Shown: positions 9,093 to 20,311, numbered from the stretch's first letter. The stretch is DNA of 64,000 nucleotides from Bradyrhizobium sp. CCBAU 53421 (GCF_015291625.1 NZ_CP030047.1:7936001-8000000), one strand, 5' to 3'. The notes: generated by a model not told the origin, from the sequence alone. A program made the numbers and translations.

Positions 9093-9716
9093 CTAGCTGG
9101 ATTCCCGCGAATACACGATGATCGACAGATAAGTCATAGGAACTTCAATGAGTTGGTCCGGACCGTGAGCCGCCCGGGAATCGAACATCAGCGAGTCGCC
9201 GGGGCCAAGCTCGTAGACCTGATCTCCGTGCCGGTAGCCGACCCTTCCGCTCAGCATGTAGATGAACTCAATACCGGCGTGCTGGAACCCGGTGAACGAC
9301 TGGGCGCCTTCGCGCAACGTGATGAAGTACGGCTCCATGACGATGTCACCACGCAAGGCATGTCCGAGCAGTTCGTAGACATGCCCCGATTTGCTGCCGC
9401 GCCTTTCGATGATGAGGCCTTTTCTCGCGGCCACGTATGAACAATCACCCCTCTCTTCGGACGCGGCGAACAACGAACTGATCGGTACGTTGACTGCCCC
9501 GGCGAGCGCGGCAATCGTTGTCAGGGATGGCGAGATTTGACCGTTTTCGATTTTCGAGAGCATGCCAACCGAGATGCCGGCCGTCTTCGCAAGGTCAGCA
9601 ACTGACAGATCCTGAGAGCGGCGGATCCGCTTGATCTGGCGACCCAGCGCGCGCTCCAGTCTTCGTTCCAAAGCAGCCGGCGCGCCAGACCCGGTTGGAA
9701 AATCTTCTTCAGACAA
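9093..9716 (-). CDS. XRE-family regulator with C-terminal cupin domain
   Basis: A 207-residue protein with an N-terminal Cro/XRE helix-turn-helix at about residues 25-85 (IKRIRRSQDLSVADLAKTAG then ISVGMLSKIENGQISPSLTT) and a cupin barrel at about 125-205 (FTGFQHAGIEFIYMLSGRVGYRHG, then YELGPGDSLMFDSRAAHGPD). This two-domain design is used by regulators of polyamine, amino acid and amine catabolism whose ligand binds the cupin. It lies directly upstream of the glutamate-synthase-like operon, separated by a promoter with a dyad, so it probably controls that operon. About 670 bases without a gene separate it from glyA. Confidence 0.88.
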   Translation of the reverse strand: MSEEDFPTGSGAPAALERRLERALGRQIKRIRRSQDLSVADLAKTAGISVGMLSKIENGQISPSLTTIAALAGAVNVPISSLFAASEERGDCSYVAARKGLIIERRGSKSGHVYELLGHALRGDIVMEPYFITLREGAQSFTGFQHAGIEFIYMLSGRVGYRHGDQVYELGPGDSLMFDSRAAHGPDQLIEVPMTYLSIIVYSRESS

Positions 9717-10382
9717 ATTGCACCCAACGATTGCTCATGCCTAGATAGGCATGCGCTGTCGCCATGTCCATGATTCAATTGTCTGAATTGCCCGTCCGAC
9801 GCTCAAGCTCGCGGTCGCCGCGACGATGGTTCTGCGCGTTCGAACTCTTCCCGACCACTAAACAGAACGCCTAGACGAATTCGGCTCTCCATCTCCATCA
9901 TCATGCGGCTGCGTTCAGGACGTTTCTGCAATCAAATTAAAGGGTTGGAAGGTGCCTCGCAATTGACCGTCGCTCCAAGTCGAGTTCGCGAGCAAAAAAT
10001 GCAGCACACGCCGTTTGTCCTCGGCAGTCCACACGCCCAGGCGTCTTCAAGTGCCGTCCTTGTCAGAAGCCCTTCTCCGTTCTTCTCCGTGACCGTACGT
10101 GTTCGAGCGCAGCAAGATCAAGCTGAACGTTTCGGTGCATGCCGTCAATCTCCACATCGTGTCCAAGAAACGCTTCTCCACTCACCAGCTCATGGTCGAT
10201 CAACTCGACAACGTGTGGAAGAGCGGTCATCGCCTGCAGACGACGTCACGATTTTCTTTCACCGGATCTGCAAATATGTGGCGGGACACCCTCCCCGAAC
10301 TGAGCGGAGCGACAGTGGCGACGCCGGCGATACCGACGCCCTTCTTCGCCCGCTCAATCGTGATTGAAGACCGAATTATCAG
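9717..10382. other. Gap between the XRE-cupin regulator and glyA
   Basis: No supported gene. A plus-strand frame at 10099-10386 (95 codons) runs into the glyA end and shows no recognisable domain. The region splits the minus-strand cluster into two likely transcription units and must hold the regulator's promoter near 9720-9800. Confidence 0.45.
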
Positions 10383-11684
10383 CTAGACGTGTCCATTGTC
10401 GTAAATGGGAAAAGCGGCGGTCAGCGAGCGCACCCGCTGCTTGACGCTGGATTGAGCCTTCTCAAGCGCGAGATCGTCGCCTTTCATGAGGGCCTCCAGA
10501 AGATCCGCGATCATTTCCCCGATCACCTCGAATTCGAATCGTCCGAAGCCGCGGGTTGTCGCTGCCTGGGACCCTAATCGGATTCCGGACGTAATGAACG
10601 GCTTTTCGGTGTCAAAGGGGACGCCGTTCTTGTTGCAGATGATGTTCGCGCCAACGAGAGCCGCTTCAGCCGCTTTGCCGGTTAACCGCTTGCTGCGGAG
10701 ATCGACGAGCAAAAGATGATTGTCAGTTCGGCCGGAGACGATCGCAAATCCTCTCGACGCGAGCGTTTCAGCCAGCCTCTTCGCATTGCTGACCACCGAC
10801 TGGGAATATTCCCTAAATTCCGGTCGAAGAGCCTCCCCGAACGCCACCGCTTTTGCGGCGATGACATGCATCAGGGGTCCACCCTGGATCCCGGGGAAAA
10901 TCGACGAGTTGATCTGCTTGGCAAGCTCGTCGTCGTTGGTCAGGATCATGCCTCCGCGCGGACCGCGAAGTGTCTTGTGCGTGGTCGTGGTCACCACATG
11001 GGCGTGTGGAAATGGCGAGGGATGAACGCCGCCGGCAACCAAGCCGGCAAAATGCGCCATATCCACCATCAGGTAGGCTCCTACGGCTTCGGCGATGGCG
11101 CGAAACCGCTCGAAATTCCAGAACCTGGAATAGGCTGATCCACCGGCAACGATAATCTTCGGACGATGCTGGTGGGCCAAAGCCTCGACCTCGTCCATAT
11201 CGATCGTTTGATCTTCTCTTGTCACGGAATACGGTACGACATTGAACCATTTTCCCGACAGATTAACCGGAGAGCCGTGCGTCAGATGGCCCCCGGCGGC
11301 CAAGTTCAGACCCATGAATGTCTCACCCGGCTTCATGAGTGCGAAGAAAACGCCCTGATTGGCCTGCGAACCCGAGTTCGGCTGCACGTTGGCGTGAGCG
11401 CAGTCGAAAAGCTGCTTTGCCCGGTCGATCGCCAGTTGCTCTGCTTCATCGACCCGCGCGCAACCGGCGTAGTAGCGCTTGCCGGGATATCCTTCGGCGT
11501 ATTTGTTGGTCAGCACTGACCCTTGGGCATCGAGCACAGCGCGAGAGACGATGTTCTCGGAGGCGATCAGCTCGACTTCGTGCTGTTGCCGGGCAAGTTC
11601 GCCGCTCACGATCGAGGCAATTTCAGGATCGGTATCGCTGAGACGGCTTGAAAAGAATTTCCGGTTCAAGATCGCGTTCATCAA
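10383..11684 (-). CDS. glyA: Serine hydroxymethyltransferase
   Basis: A 433-residue PLP enzyme that interconverts glycine plus methylene-tetrahydrofolate and serine. Clear blocks: [71 protein letters not shown] and the PLP lysine in [16 protein letters not shown]. It lies 10 bases downstream of the serine dehydratase gene on the same strand. The pair glyA-sdaA is typical of glycine-betaine, sarcosine or glycine catabolic clusters, where glycine is turned into serine and then pyruvate. A housekeeping glyA is likely elsewhere, so this is probably a pathway-dedicated copy (inference). Confidence 0.94.
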   Translation of the reverse strand: MMNAILNRKFFSSRLSDTDPEIASIVSGELARQQHEVELIASENIVSRAVLDAQGSVLTNKYAEGYPGKRYYAGCARVDEAEQLAIDRAKQLFDCAHANVQPNSGSQANQGVFFALMKPGETFMGLNLAAGGHLTHGSPVNLSGKWFNVVPYSVTREDQTIDMDEVEALAHQHRPKIIVAGGSAYSRFWNFERFRAIAEAVGAYLMVDMAHFAGLVAGGVHPSPFPHAHVVTTTTHKTLRGPRGGMILTNDDELAKQINSSIFPGIQGGPLMHVIAAKAVAFGEALRPEFREYSQSVVSNAKRLAETLASRGFAIVSGRTDNHLLLVDLRSKRLTGKAAEAALVGANIICNKNGVPFDTEKPFITSGIRLGSQAATTRGFGRFEFEVIGEMIADLLEALMKGDDLALEKAQSSVKQRVRSLTAAFPIYDNGHV

Positions 11685-11694
11685 TGGCTTTCCT

Positions 11695-13074
<1,380 letters not shown>

Positions 13075-13150
13075 CGGATATCCTCATGCACGAACAGTTC
13101 GAATTCCATATGGAACATGGTCCTTGCGCCGGAGGGCGCCTTCGCGCCCG

Positions 13151-14272
13151 TCAGCCGCACAATCGGCGGATCAGTGACGAGTAGATCTCGAACGCATCCT
13201 CGATTTTGCTGACATGGCAGAACTCGTCGGTCCGATGGCATTGCGCAGCTTCGCCAGGCCCGATCACAACCGTCGCGACATCGTTGAAGCCGGGCACGAG
13301 CGCCGAGGCATCGGTGAAATAGGGGGCACCGGCTGGCTTGGGCGCCGTCCGCGAGCGTGACTCCAGTATCTGGATCAGCGGCAGAATGCTCGGATCGTCC
13401 GGCTCGGTTGCAAATCCCTTGAAGTCCGTGATGACTTCGATCCTTGCCTCGTCTCCGCACAGCCGCTGAATGTCGGCGAGCAGCTCGGGGTGCCCGTAGG
13501 CCGGAATGGTACGAAAATCCACCGTGAAGCAGGCGGCGTCAGGAACGGAATTGATGCTTTGACCGCCGGACACGGTGGTCACAGAACTCGTGACATGGCC
13601 GAGCAGTGGATGCGGCTCGATTGGGAACTTGTGGGCTTCGATGCGGCGTATCCATTCAGCGATGGTGTATATCGCGTTGTCACCTAGTTCCGGCATTGAG
13701 GAATGAACGGTCTTGCCCTTGGCGGTGATACGCACGCGCAGCGAACCCTTGTGGGCGATGATCGGCAAATTTGAGGTCGGTTCGGCGACGATCAGCAGCT
13801 CGGCCGATCCAAGCACGCCCCTTTTAGCAAGGTGGAATGCGCCCTCGCATCCGGTTTCCTCTGCCGCCGTAATCACCAGGGTGATGCCACGCTTGAGCGG
13901 CACCTTGCCTTTACTCTCGGCGATCGTCGCGGCCACGAACGCCGCGACGCCCCCCTTCATGTCGCTGGCTCCGCGTCCAAAGAGCTTGCCGTCGCGAATT
14001 TCCGCTGCGAACGGCGGTACCGTCCAAGGCTTGTCTCCGAGCGCAACGACATCGACATGTCCCGAAAACACCAAGGGCGCTAGGTCGCTGTCGCCGCGCA
14101 ATCGCGCGACGATCGACGGCCGTCCCGGGACGAAGTCATGGGTTTCGACTTCAAGGCCTGCGCGCGATAGCAACTCCGCCAAGAACTCGATGCAGGCTCT
14201 TTCGTCACCTGGCGGGTTCAGCGAGGGAAACTGGATCAACTTCCTCGCGAGCTCGACGCTACACAGTGTCAT
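13151..14272 (-). CDS. M20-family amidohydrolase, ArgE/acetylornithine deacetylase-like
   Basis: A 373-residue zinc hydrolase of the ArgE/DapE group. The metal and catalytic residues are visible: GHVDVV (first His and catalytic Asp), GRGASDMKGG (bridging Asp), ITAAEETGCEGA (general-base Glu and ligand Glu), and a C-terminal Gly-rich EAAQCHRTDEFCHVSK segment with the last His. The dimerisation domain includes KGSLRVRITAKGKTVHSS. The start at 14272 (MTLCSVELARKL) is preferred over the longer frame from 14329. It stands between the ABC ATPase gene and sdaA, not in an arginine cluster, so it may remove an acyl or carbamoyl group from the imported compound; the exact substrate is unknown. Confidence 0.85.
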   Translation of the reverse strand: MTLCSVELARKLIQFPSLNPPGDERACIEFLAELLSRAGLEVETHDFVPGRPSIVARLRGDSDLAPLVFSGHVDVVALGDKPWTVPPFAAEIRDGKLFGRGASDMKGGVAAFVAATIAESKGKVPLKRGITLVITAAEETGCEGAFHLAKRGVLGSAELLIVAEPTSNLPIIAHKGSLRVRITAKGKTVHSSMPELGDNAIYTIAEWIRRIEAHKFPIEPHPLLGHVTSSVTTVSGGQSINSVPDAACFTVDFRTIPAYGHPELLADIQRLCGDEARIEVITDFKGFATEPDDPSILPLIQILESRSRTAPKPAGAPYFTDASALVPGFNDVATVVIGPGEAAQCHRTDEFCHVSKIEDAFEIYSSLIRRLCG

Positions 14273-14365
14273 GCTTCCACTCCTCGCCCAATCGGGCGCA
14301 ATCATTTGGCGCGCGGGAACGCCACGCACGCGCCGCGATCAGCGTAATCCCAAGCGAACCGCCGT

Positions 14366-15247
14366 TCAGTGGTCCAGCACAGAATGCAGGAATGCGCGCG
14401 TGCGGTCCGACTCGGGGTTGCTGAAGATCTTGTTGGGCGGTCCCTGCTCTATGATACGACCGCGATCGAAGACGATAATGCGATCAGATACCTCCCGGGC
14501 AAAGCGCATCTCATGCGTGACGATGAGGATCGACACGTTCGATTCCTGCGCGACACCGCGCACGACATCGAGAACTTCGCCGGCCAATTCCGGGTCCAGC
14601 GCCGAGGTAATTTCATCCAGCAACAGTATCTCGGGCTTGAGGATGAGCGCCCGAGCAATCGCAATGCGTTGCTGCTGACCTCCGGAAAGTTGGGCGGGAT
14701 ATGATCGCACCTTGTCTGCCAGCCCCACCTTCTGCAGATATTCTAGCGCGCTCTGCTCTGCCTGTTCTTTGGAATGGCCGAGGACTGTCGTTGGGGCCAG
14801 AATGAGATTCTGCAGTACGGTCAGATGTGGGAACAAGTTGAATTGCTGGAACACCATCCCGCAACGGCGACGGATACGCGCTTCCTGGGCACTAGAGAGT
14901 GGCTTGCCGTGCGCATCAAACAGAATGCTCTCTCCAAGAATCCTGATGTCCCCGCTGGTCGGCTTTCCGAGCGTCATGGCGAGGCGAAGAACAGTGGTTT
15001 TGCCTGATCCACTCGGACCAATCAGCGTAACCTTCTCGCCGGGCCGCACTTTCAGATCGAGGTCCACGAGCACTCGATGGGATCCAAACGATTTGCAGAC
15101 CTTGTCGAACTCGATGGCCCACGGGAACTGCTCCGCGTTGCTCATGGATGACTGAGCCTTGGATTGAGCCGGTGTCTTGCTCGGGGCTGCGGCAGAGTCC
15201 TGGCTTGCGAGCGGTCCCGATGGATTGAATTGGGTGATGTTATGCAT
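14366..15247 (-). CDS. Polar amino acid ABC transporter, ATP-binding protein
   Basis: A 293-residue ATPase of the GlnQ/HisP/EhuA class. Walker A is GPSGSGKTT, the Q-loop is VFQQFNLFPHLTV, the signature is LSGGQQQR, Walker B is ILLLDEIT and the switch His is in VTHEMRFA. An unusual low-complexity extension of about 45 residues (Ser, Ala and Gln rich) precedes the domain; internal ATGs could shorten it. The first ATG overlaps the end of the permease gene by eight bases, implying translational coupling. It energises uptake by the two permeases and binding protein encoded upstream. Confidence 0.92.
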   Translation of the reverse strand: MHNITQFNPSGPLASQDSAAAPSKTPAQSKAQSSMSNAEQFPWAIEFDKVCKSFGSHRVLVDLDLKVRPGEKVTLIGPSGSGKTTVLRLAMTLGKPTSGDIRILGESILFDAHGKPLSSAQEARIRRRCGMVFQQFNLFPHLTVLQNLILAPTTVLGHSKEQAEQSALEYLQKVGLADKVRSYPAQLSGGQQQRIAIARALILKPEILLLDEITSALDPELAGEVLDVVRGVAQESNVSILIVTHEMRFAREVSDRIIVFDRGRIIEQGPPNKIFSNPESDRTRAFLHSVLDH

Positions 15248-15887
15248 GGCGGACCTTGAATCTGTAGAGGACGTAGAGGAACGGCAAATTCATGGCCACA
15301 TAGATCAATCCTGTCAGGGTGTAGGGCTCAAGGTAGCGGTAGCTTTGTTCTGCCACGACATCAGCTTGAAACATGAGGACAGGAACACCTATTGCGAACA
15401 GCCAAGCGGTGAGCCGAAACAGGCTGAGAACGTAATTGAGCAGGGCGGGGATCGACCGCGTCACCATTAACGGGATCAAGACGCGCTGCCACATAGCAAA
15501 GCGGCTCAAATTCAGCGCCACACACGCATCGCGCAATTCGCCGGGAATCGTGATCAAGCTACCGCGATACACCTCCGAGCAGAACGCGGCGTAGACGATC
15601 CCCAACACGCCGATGCCGATCGGCAGCGCCGGCATCGTGACCCCGATTTCCGGCAAGACATAAAAGCTGAAGTAAAGCAGAACCAGGACTGGCACGCCGC
15701 GGAAGAATTCCAGCCAAAACCGCACAAATGTCCTGCCGAGCGTGGTACTCACACTCTCGAGAATTGCGAGCAACAGACCGCCGACCAGGGCAATGGCCGA
15801 ACTCGCAATTGTCACAAGAATGGTATACCAGATGCCGATCATCAGGCTCGGCATGATCTGCTGTACGTACTGCCAATCCCAAGTCAC
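15240..15887 (-). CDS. Polar amino acid ABC transporter permease (second)
   Basis: A 215-residue membrane protein with about five hydrophobic helices and the ABC permease EAA-type loop around RGSLITIPGELRDACVALNLSRF. It belongs to the HisM/GlnP group that pairs with a second permease. Its start overlaps the stop of the upstream permease (ATGA at 15884-15887) and its end overlaps the ATPase start, so translation of the transporter genes is coupled. It forms half of the inner-membrane channel. Confidence 0.9.
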   Translation of the reverse strand: MTWDWQYVQQIMPSLMIGIWYTILVTIASSAIALVGGLLLAILESVSTTLGRTFVRFWLEFFRGVPVLVLLYFSFYVLPEIGVTMPALPIGIGVLGIVYAAFCSEVYRGSLITIPGELRDACVALNLSRFAMWQRVLIPLMVTRSIPALLNYVLSLFRLTAWLFAIGVPVLMFQADVVAEQSYRYLEPYTLTGLIYVAMNLPFLYVLYRFKVRHA

Positions 15888-16603
15888 GAGGCAGCTCCTT
15901 CAAGGGCGTCCAGGCCGGGCACGACTCGCGTCGGGGCTTGCGCCGCCCGCAACGCACGGTTCAGTGGCAGTGCCCGCTCAAGCAGACGAAAGGCGGTGGC
16001 GCATATGAGGCACAGGATCCAATAGGTTGCGGCAAGCAGAGCAAACACGATTGCCGTCTTGAAGGTCTGGCCTCGAACGTAGTTTGCAACATAGAGAATA
16101 TCCTGCACACCGACAAAGCTGACGATTGCGGTCCATTTGACCATGTCCCTCGCCAGACTGCCGAACGCCGGCACAATCTGCGAGAGGGCCTGAGGAAGCA
16201 CGACCCTTGTGAAACTGTTGAATTTACTCAAGCCGAGCGCGTGGCATGCGTCAAACTGGCCGCGATGCACGGTCTCGATGCCGGCACGCACGATCTCAGC
16301 ACCGTACACGGCCCCATCGAGCGTCAACACCAGGATCGCAGCTGCCTGGGGTCCAAAGCGCGGCATCCCCGGAATGAGAGGAAGCGCGTAGAACACCCAA
16401 AACAGCAGCACGATAGCCGAAGGGCCGCGGATAAGCTCCGTAAAGAGCATCGCGGCTGCCCGGATCGCGGCCGTTTTGGACAGCCTCAACGCACCGAGCA
16501 GAACGGCGCCGACTGCGCCGCCTAGGATCGTGGTCGCCGCGATCCACGCGGTGACCCATAATCCCTGCAGGAAGGCAGGCCAGTACTCCAAGACCTCGCT
16601 CAT
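15884..16603 (-). CDS. Polar amino acid ABC transporter permease (first)
   Basis: A 239-residue inner-membrane protein with N-terminal helices (LQGLWVTAWIAATTILGGAV) and the conserved permease loop AGIETVHRGQFDACHALGLS, followed by FTRVVLPQALSQIVPAFG. It resembles HisQ/EhuC-type permeases. It lies 12 bases after the binding-protein gene and overlaps the next permease by four bases, so the transporter genes form one unit in the order binding protein, permease, permease, ATPase. Confidence 0.9.
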   Translation of the reverse strand: MSEVLEYWPAFLQGLWVTAWIAATTILGGAVGAVLLGALRLSKTAAIRAAAMLFTELIRGPSAIVLLFWVFYALPLIPGMPRFGPQAAAILVLTLDGAVYGAEIVRAGIETVHRGQFDACHALGLSKFNSFTRVVLPQALSQIVPAFGSLARDMVKWTAIVSFVGVQDILYVANYVRGQTFKTAIVFALLAATYWILCLICATAFRLLERALPLNRALRAAQAPTRVVPGLDALEGAAS

Positions 16604-16615
16604 GGCGGTCGCAGC

Positions 16616-17470
16616 CTACTGGCAGCTTGGAACGAGATCGCGGGCTTTGCTCACCTTGGCGAGCATCTGAGCTTGGGCATCGCCGCCTGATAGTCCGTAT
16701 TTGTCGTAAAGCTTTTGAACCACCCCGCTCTTGACCAGTGCCATCCTCTTCTCGTCGAAAGCATCGCGGAAGCTTACGTCTTCCTTGCGAAATGCTGCTG
16801 AGGCACCTGATACAGGAGCCTGCTCGTCCACGACGAGCTCGAGCCCCATCTTCTCGGGATGATTGACCGCCGTCGTGCTTTCTACGTATGTATCCGCTCG
16901 TCCGTTGAGCACCGTTGCAACGCCGGCCTGAACGTCAGGGACACGCACGACCTGCTCCTGCTTCACTCCGTTTTTGAGCGCATAGGCTCCTTGAGCCGAC
17001 CCATCGATCATCGCAACCTTGATGTCCGGATTTTGCGCAAGATGGGCGATACCGGTCAGGCGCTTCGGGTTGCCCGATCGCACATACAGCGCGACTCGGT
17101 AGACGTAGATGGGCGCGGTGAATAGGACTGCTTTGCAGCGTTCTTCGGTCGGCGCAAGATCGGCAACGAAGTCCACCTGCCGGCCCTGAAGCGCGGGGAT
17201 CATGGCACTCCATGCGGTGAGCTGGGGCTTGATCATCGGCAAGCCCAACTCCTTGAGAATCATGTTCTCGATTTCTAGAACGGTGCCCTGCGCCTCGCCG
17301 CTCGGTGAAATCAGCATATAAGGGGGCTGCGAGGCCATCGCGACCTTGACGTCGCCCGCCTTGTGGATCGAGGCCAGCAGCGCGTTATCGATTTCGGCGA
17401 AGGCAGGGCTCGCAGCAAAAGTTGACGCGAGCACGGCGGCAAGCAGCAAGCGGTTCTGTATCCCAGACAT
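16616..17470 (-). CDS. Periplasmic solute-binding protein, family 3
   Basis: A 284-residue binding protein with a signal peptide (MSGIQNRLLLAAVLASTFAA, cleavage expected after SPAFA). The mature part has the family 3 pattern: IHKAGDVKVAMASQPPYML, GTVLEIENMILKELGLP, a central DFVADLAPTEERCKAVLFTAP block and LVKSGVVQKLYDKYGL near the end. The start at 17470 follows GGGGAATGTC; the longer frame to 17569 has no signal-peptide logic. It supplies ligand to the adjoining permeases. Family relatives bind polar or charged amino acids, ectoine or opines; the ligand here is not known. Confidence 0.9.
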   Translation of the reverse strand: MSGIQNRLLLAAVLASTFAASPAFAEIDNALLASIHKAGDVKVAMASQPPYMLISPSGEAQGTVLEIENMILKELGLPMIKPQLTAWSAMIPALQGRQVDFVADLAPTEERCKAVLFTAPIYVYRVALYVRSGNPKRLTGIAHLAQNPDIKVAMIDGSAQGAYALKNGVKQEQVVRVPDVQAGVATVLNGRADTYVESTTAVNHPEKMGLELVVDEQAPVSGASAAFRKEDVSFRDAFDEKRMALVKSGVVQKLYDKYGLSGGDAQAQMLAKVSKARDLVPSCQ

Positions 17471-17523
17471 GACATTCCCCTTCCTCGTTAATGTTTTCTC
17501 AAAAAGTTCCTTGCAGCGTGTCC

Positions 17524-18483
17524 CTACAGTCCGAGCTTTAGCCGTGCCGTGATCGCCCGAGAGCAGCACGTAACGATTTTCGTTGATTGCTCGGTTTCGA
17601 ACAGGACCGAGTCGCGGTGATCGGCGACTCCCTCCAGCAGATCAACGACACAGGTGCCACATACGCCCTGCGTACACAGAAACGGCGGATCCAGACCATG
17701 CCGGCGCAACGCTGCGAGTATCGTCTCATTCGCCGCCACGGCAATGACCGCGCCGCTGCTGGCGATCTCGACCTCAAAGGGCTTGTCGTCGCCAGTCGTT
17801 ACAGCGGCAGTGAAGCTCTCAAAATGGACACACTCCTTGGGCCAATCCTGAAACGCACCCTCCACTCTCTTCATGAGCCCGGAGGGGCCACAGCAATAGA
17901 CATGCGCGCCATCGCCCTTCTCGGCCTCTGCAATGCGTTCGACCTGCATTCCGCGGCTTGGATCACCTCCATCGATGTGGAGCGTCGTACGCGCTGCAAA
18001 GGGCTGCTTGGCGAGCAGCCCCAGGAACGCCCCGCTCGTTGTGTCCTTGATGCAGTAATGCAGATGCCAGAGCGCGCCTTGTTCAGTCAGCGCACGAACC
18101 ATCGAGAGTATCGGAGTGATTCCGATACCACCGGCAATCAGCACGTGCCGTTTCGCCGACGTCGCGAGCGGAAAATTATTGCGCGGTTGCGAGATCTCAA
18201 GCACCGATCCGCATTCGATACGGTCGTGAAATTCGATCGATCCGCCGCGTCCATTGAGCTCGCGCAACACCGCGATATGGTATGAGTTGGGAGCTTCGAT
18301 TCCTCCGATCAGGGAATACTGCCTGATCAGACCAGAAGGCAGATGAACATCGATATGGGCGCCCGGCGAGAATCCCGGCAAACCATCTTTCGTGCCTTTC
18401 AGGACATAGGACCGAACTCTCTCTGCCTCGGCACGGACGTCCGCAACTTGAACCTGCAAAAGTTCATTGGGTTCAGCCGTCAT
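17524..18483 (-). CDS. Phthalate-dioxygenase-reductase-type oxidoreductase (FMN/NADH plus 2Fe-2S)
   Basis: A 319-residue reductase with three domains: a flavin barrel (IRQYSLIGG, near residue 55), a nucleotide domain (HVLIAGGIGITPILSMVRAL) and a C-terminal plant-type 2Fe-2S ferredoxin with the cluster cysteines in LCTQGVCGTCVVDLLEG and a fourth Cys further on in VTCCSRA. This is the PDR/VanB arrangement that feeds electrons to Rieske oxygenases. The only Rieske oxygenase in the window (21418-22539) is in the same minus-strand cluster, so the two probably form one oxygenase system even though three genes lie between them. Confidence 0.92.
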   Translation of the reverse strand: MTAEPNELLQVQVADVRAEAERVRSYVLKGTKDGLPGFSPGAHIDVHLPSGLIRQYSLIGGIEAPNSYHIAVLRELNGRGGSIEFHDRIECGSVLEISQPRNNFPLATSAKRHVLIAGGIGITPILSMVRALTEQGALWHLHYCIKDTTSGAFLGLLAKQPFAARTTLHIDGGDPSRGMQVERIAEAEKGDGAHVYCCGPSGLMKRVEGAFQDWPKECVHFESFTAAVTTGDDKPFEVEIASSGAVIAVAANETILAALRRHGLDPPFLCTQGVCGTCVVDLLEGVADHRDSVLFETEQSTKIVTCCSRAITARLKLGL

Positions 18484-18847
18484 GACTTCTCACCTTCAAT
18501 CCCGCCCAGTGCCTAACGGGGTCGAAACGATCCAAATCGTTCACCAACTCCGTACCACCCGCCGTCCTCTTGACTATTTGACCTTCCGATCGATCCTGAC
18601 GCGCTGTGGCTCGACCGCACGGCGTGGCTTCGGCTTCCGCTTGGCACTCGCCGGCGCGCGCACGCGCTGCGACGCCGTCGCGTCGGGCCAGCCAGTCGCC
18701 AGAGAATATCGATGCTATTTCGACCTTTAGCTCGCCGGCGGCGAGATCGTCTCTTCGGACGAAAACCAAAGCATCTTCCGCTTCGCTGCGGGCTTTGCGT
18801 TGCGTTACTCTTACCTTGAGCTCCACCGACGAAATCCTTTCCTCCAC
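18473..18847 (-). CDS. Doubtful small protein between the reductase and ATC-hydrolase-like genes
   Basis: A 124-codon frame with a GTG start, filling almost exactly the space between two operon genes and overlapping the reductase start by 11 bases. The fit suggests a real coupled gene. However, the C-terminal half is rich in Arg and Ala and reads like an out-of-frame translation, and no domain is recognised. It could be a decayed gene whose N-terminal part (ELKVRVTQRKARSEAEDALV) is genuine. Confidence 0.3.
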   Translation of the reverse strand: MEERISSVELKVRVTQRKARSEAEDALVFVRRDDLAAGELKVEIASIFSGDWLARRDGVAARARAGECQAEAEATPCGRATARQDRSEGQIVKRTAGGTELVNDLDRFDPVRHWAGLKVRSHDG

Positions 18848-18862
18848 GCGGTCGCAAACGAC

Positions 18863-19957
18863 CTAGTCGCCTACCGCACGTTTCTTCATACTGAATTGCG
18901 GGTCTTCAGGGCCGACGAGTTCGGGAATCGAGAAGCGAAATCTGCACACATGATCGCCTCTCGTCTTGAGGGATTCCCAGCGGACCAGGGCTTGGGGGTG
19001 GTAAGTTTGGTACAAGGTCGTGTGCAGCTCAACGTCGTACAGATATCCCAAGTCCATGCCCTCGTTTCCAAATTGAGTCCACACGTCAGCATACGGACAA
19101 TAGATGCAGTCCTGGTGCCAGGTCCCCTCTGACAAAAAGCCCTCATCCTTGAAGACCCACGTGGAGACAAGCGGGCCGTCCCAATCAAGCATCAGCGTCT
19201 TCATGTTGAGTTCGCGGCCTTCTCGAAGGTGCTTTTCGCGCAGCGCCAACCCGCGTTCGCGCCCGAAGCCGCGGACACCTTCGCGAACGAGCTGTTCACC
19301 GGCCGCGTCGTAGTTACGGATGACTTCGCGGGCAACGAACATGTAGAGTGCGCCGGCGTTGCGCGAGCTGCGCCGGATCAAGGGCAGCGCACGTTCCGGA
19401 TCCGACAGAATTTCTGTGTCGATCCCCTCGCTCCGCACGCGTCCTTTTGCATGTGACGCCAGGAACTCGACCGTGATCGTCCAGGGACCGAAGATATCGG
19501 GAGCATCGCTTCTGATCGTGCAGCCATCGCTAAAACCTGCCGCGATTCCGGACATCGTTTCAGCCCAGTAGTGGCGCAGCAGGTGTTCGTTGCCAGCACC
19601 CAAAAACTGCTCTGAGCCGAGCATGGCCGGCATCGTGATGCTCGCCTGCAGTAAGCCGCCTGATATCTCGTTCGATCCATCAAGTGTCCCCAGGACAAGG
19701 TCGCCGCTGTCCCAGTTCTGCAGAATTGCCCGGGCATTCTGATTTCCTGCGATCGCCGACGGCGCTATGCGCAGATTCTCGCCCCGCCACTCACCGAACT
19801 GGCGAAATCCGCGGTCGATGACGTCAAGCCCAGCTTGGCCAAGAGCAGCTTCTACTGGCTTCACCAGATTGCGCACCAGCATGAACTGCTTTTCACTCAC
19901 GTCCCGAAGAGAGGCGAGAAGCCCATCACGGCTGGTTACATCTTCTTCGAGTCCCAT
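18863..19957 (-). CDS. ATC-hydrolase-family-like protein with internal duplication
   Basis: A 364-residue soluble protein without signal peptide. Its C-terminal part (CIYCPYADVWTQFG, LGYLYDVELHTTLYQTYHP, then a DHVCRFRF tail) resembles the L-2-amino-thiazoline-4-carboxylate hydrolase family, which opens a thiazoline ring. The protein also shows an internal repeat: FMLVRNLVKPVEAALGQAGL...RGFRQFGEWRG near residue 25 and YMFVAREVIRNYDAAGEQLV...RGFGRERG near residue 205 share the same helical pattern, so it may be two fused copies of one domain. It sits within the Rieske/reductase cluster. The family call is tentative, and the substrate may be a cyclic amidine, a thiazoline or something unrelated. 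Confidence 0.55.
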   Translation of the reverse strand: MGLEEDVTSRDGLLASLRDVSEKQFMLVRNLVKPVEAALGQAGLDVIDRGFRQFGEWRGENLRIAPSAIAGNQNARAILQNWDSGDLVLGTLDGSNEISGGLLQASITMPAMLGSEQFLGAGNEHLLRHYWAETMSGIAAGFSDGCTIRSDAPDIFGPWTITVEFLASHAKGRVRSEGIDTEILSDPERALPLIRRSSRNAGALYMFVAREVIRNYDAAGEQLVREGVRGFGRERGLALREKHLREGRELNMKTLMLDWDGPLVSTWVFKDEGFLSEGTWHQDCIYCPYADVWTQFGNEGMDLGYLYDVELHTTLYQTYHPQALVRWESLKTRGDHVCRFRFSIPELVGPEDPQFSMKKRAVGD

Positions 19958-20311
19958 CGCGCTCGATCCTTGAAGCTAAGTGCCTATGGCCACAGCAGGA
20001 CCGTGGCGCCGTAACGTTTCCCGTCTTCAGATCGCAGATATACGAACCGCCTACCTTGCGCTCTCGCACACGGCTTTGCTGGTCGTGCCCTGGCATTCCT
20101 CTGGAGGGCTCGGCCGGCGGCTCGTCAAGACCGCGCCGGCACGCGGCCTTCCTTCCCAAACCGCGCTAACGCTGACGACCCGCGAGACGCCTAAAGAGTC
20201 GTCTGCTGGCAATCACGTGCTCGCGCAGCATTCACCCGGTGCATAGAGATCAGCACTCGCACCGAGCTATCCGGTTAACGATCGTCGAGCGCTAACCGGG
20301 GCACGCCATTC
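19958..20311. other. Gap between two catabolic genes
   Basis: No gene seen on either strand. The length (354 bases) suggests an independent promoter for the minus-strand genes below 19957, but no convincing boxes were identified. Confidence 0.4.

Noticed and set aside
10099..10386. 95-codon plus frame between the XRE-cupin and glyA genes
   Set aside because: Overlaps glyA on the opposite strand and shows no family features.
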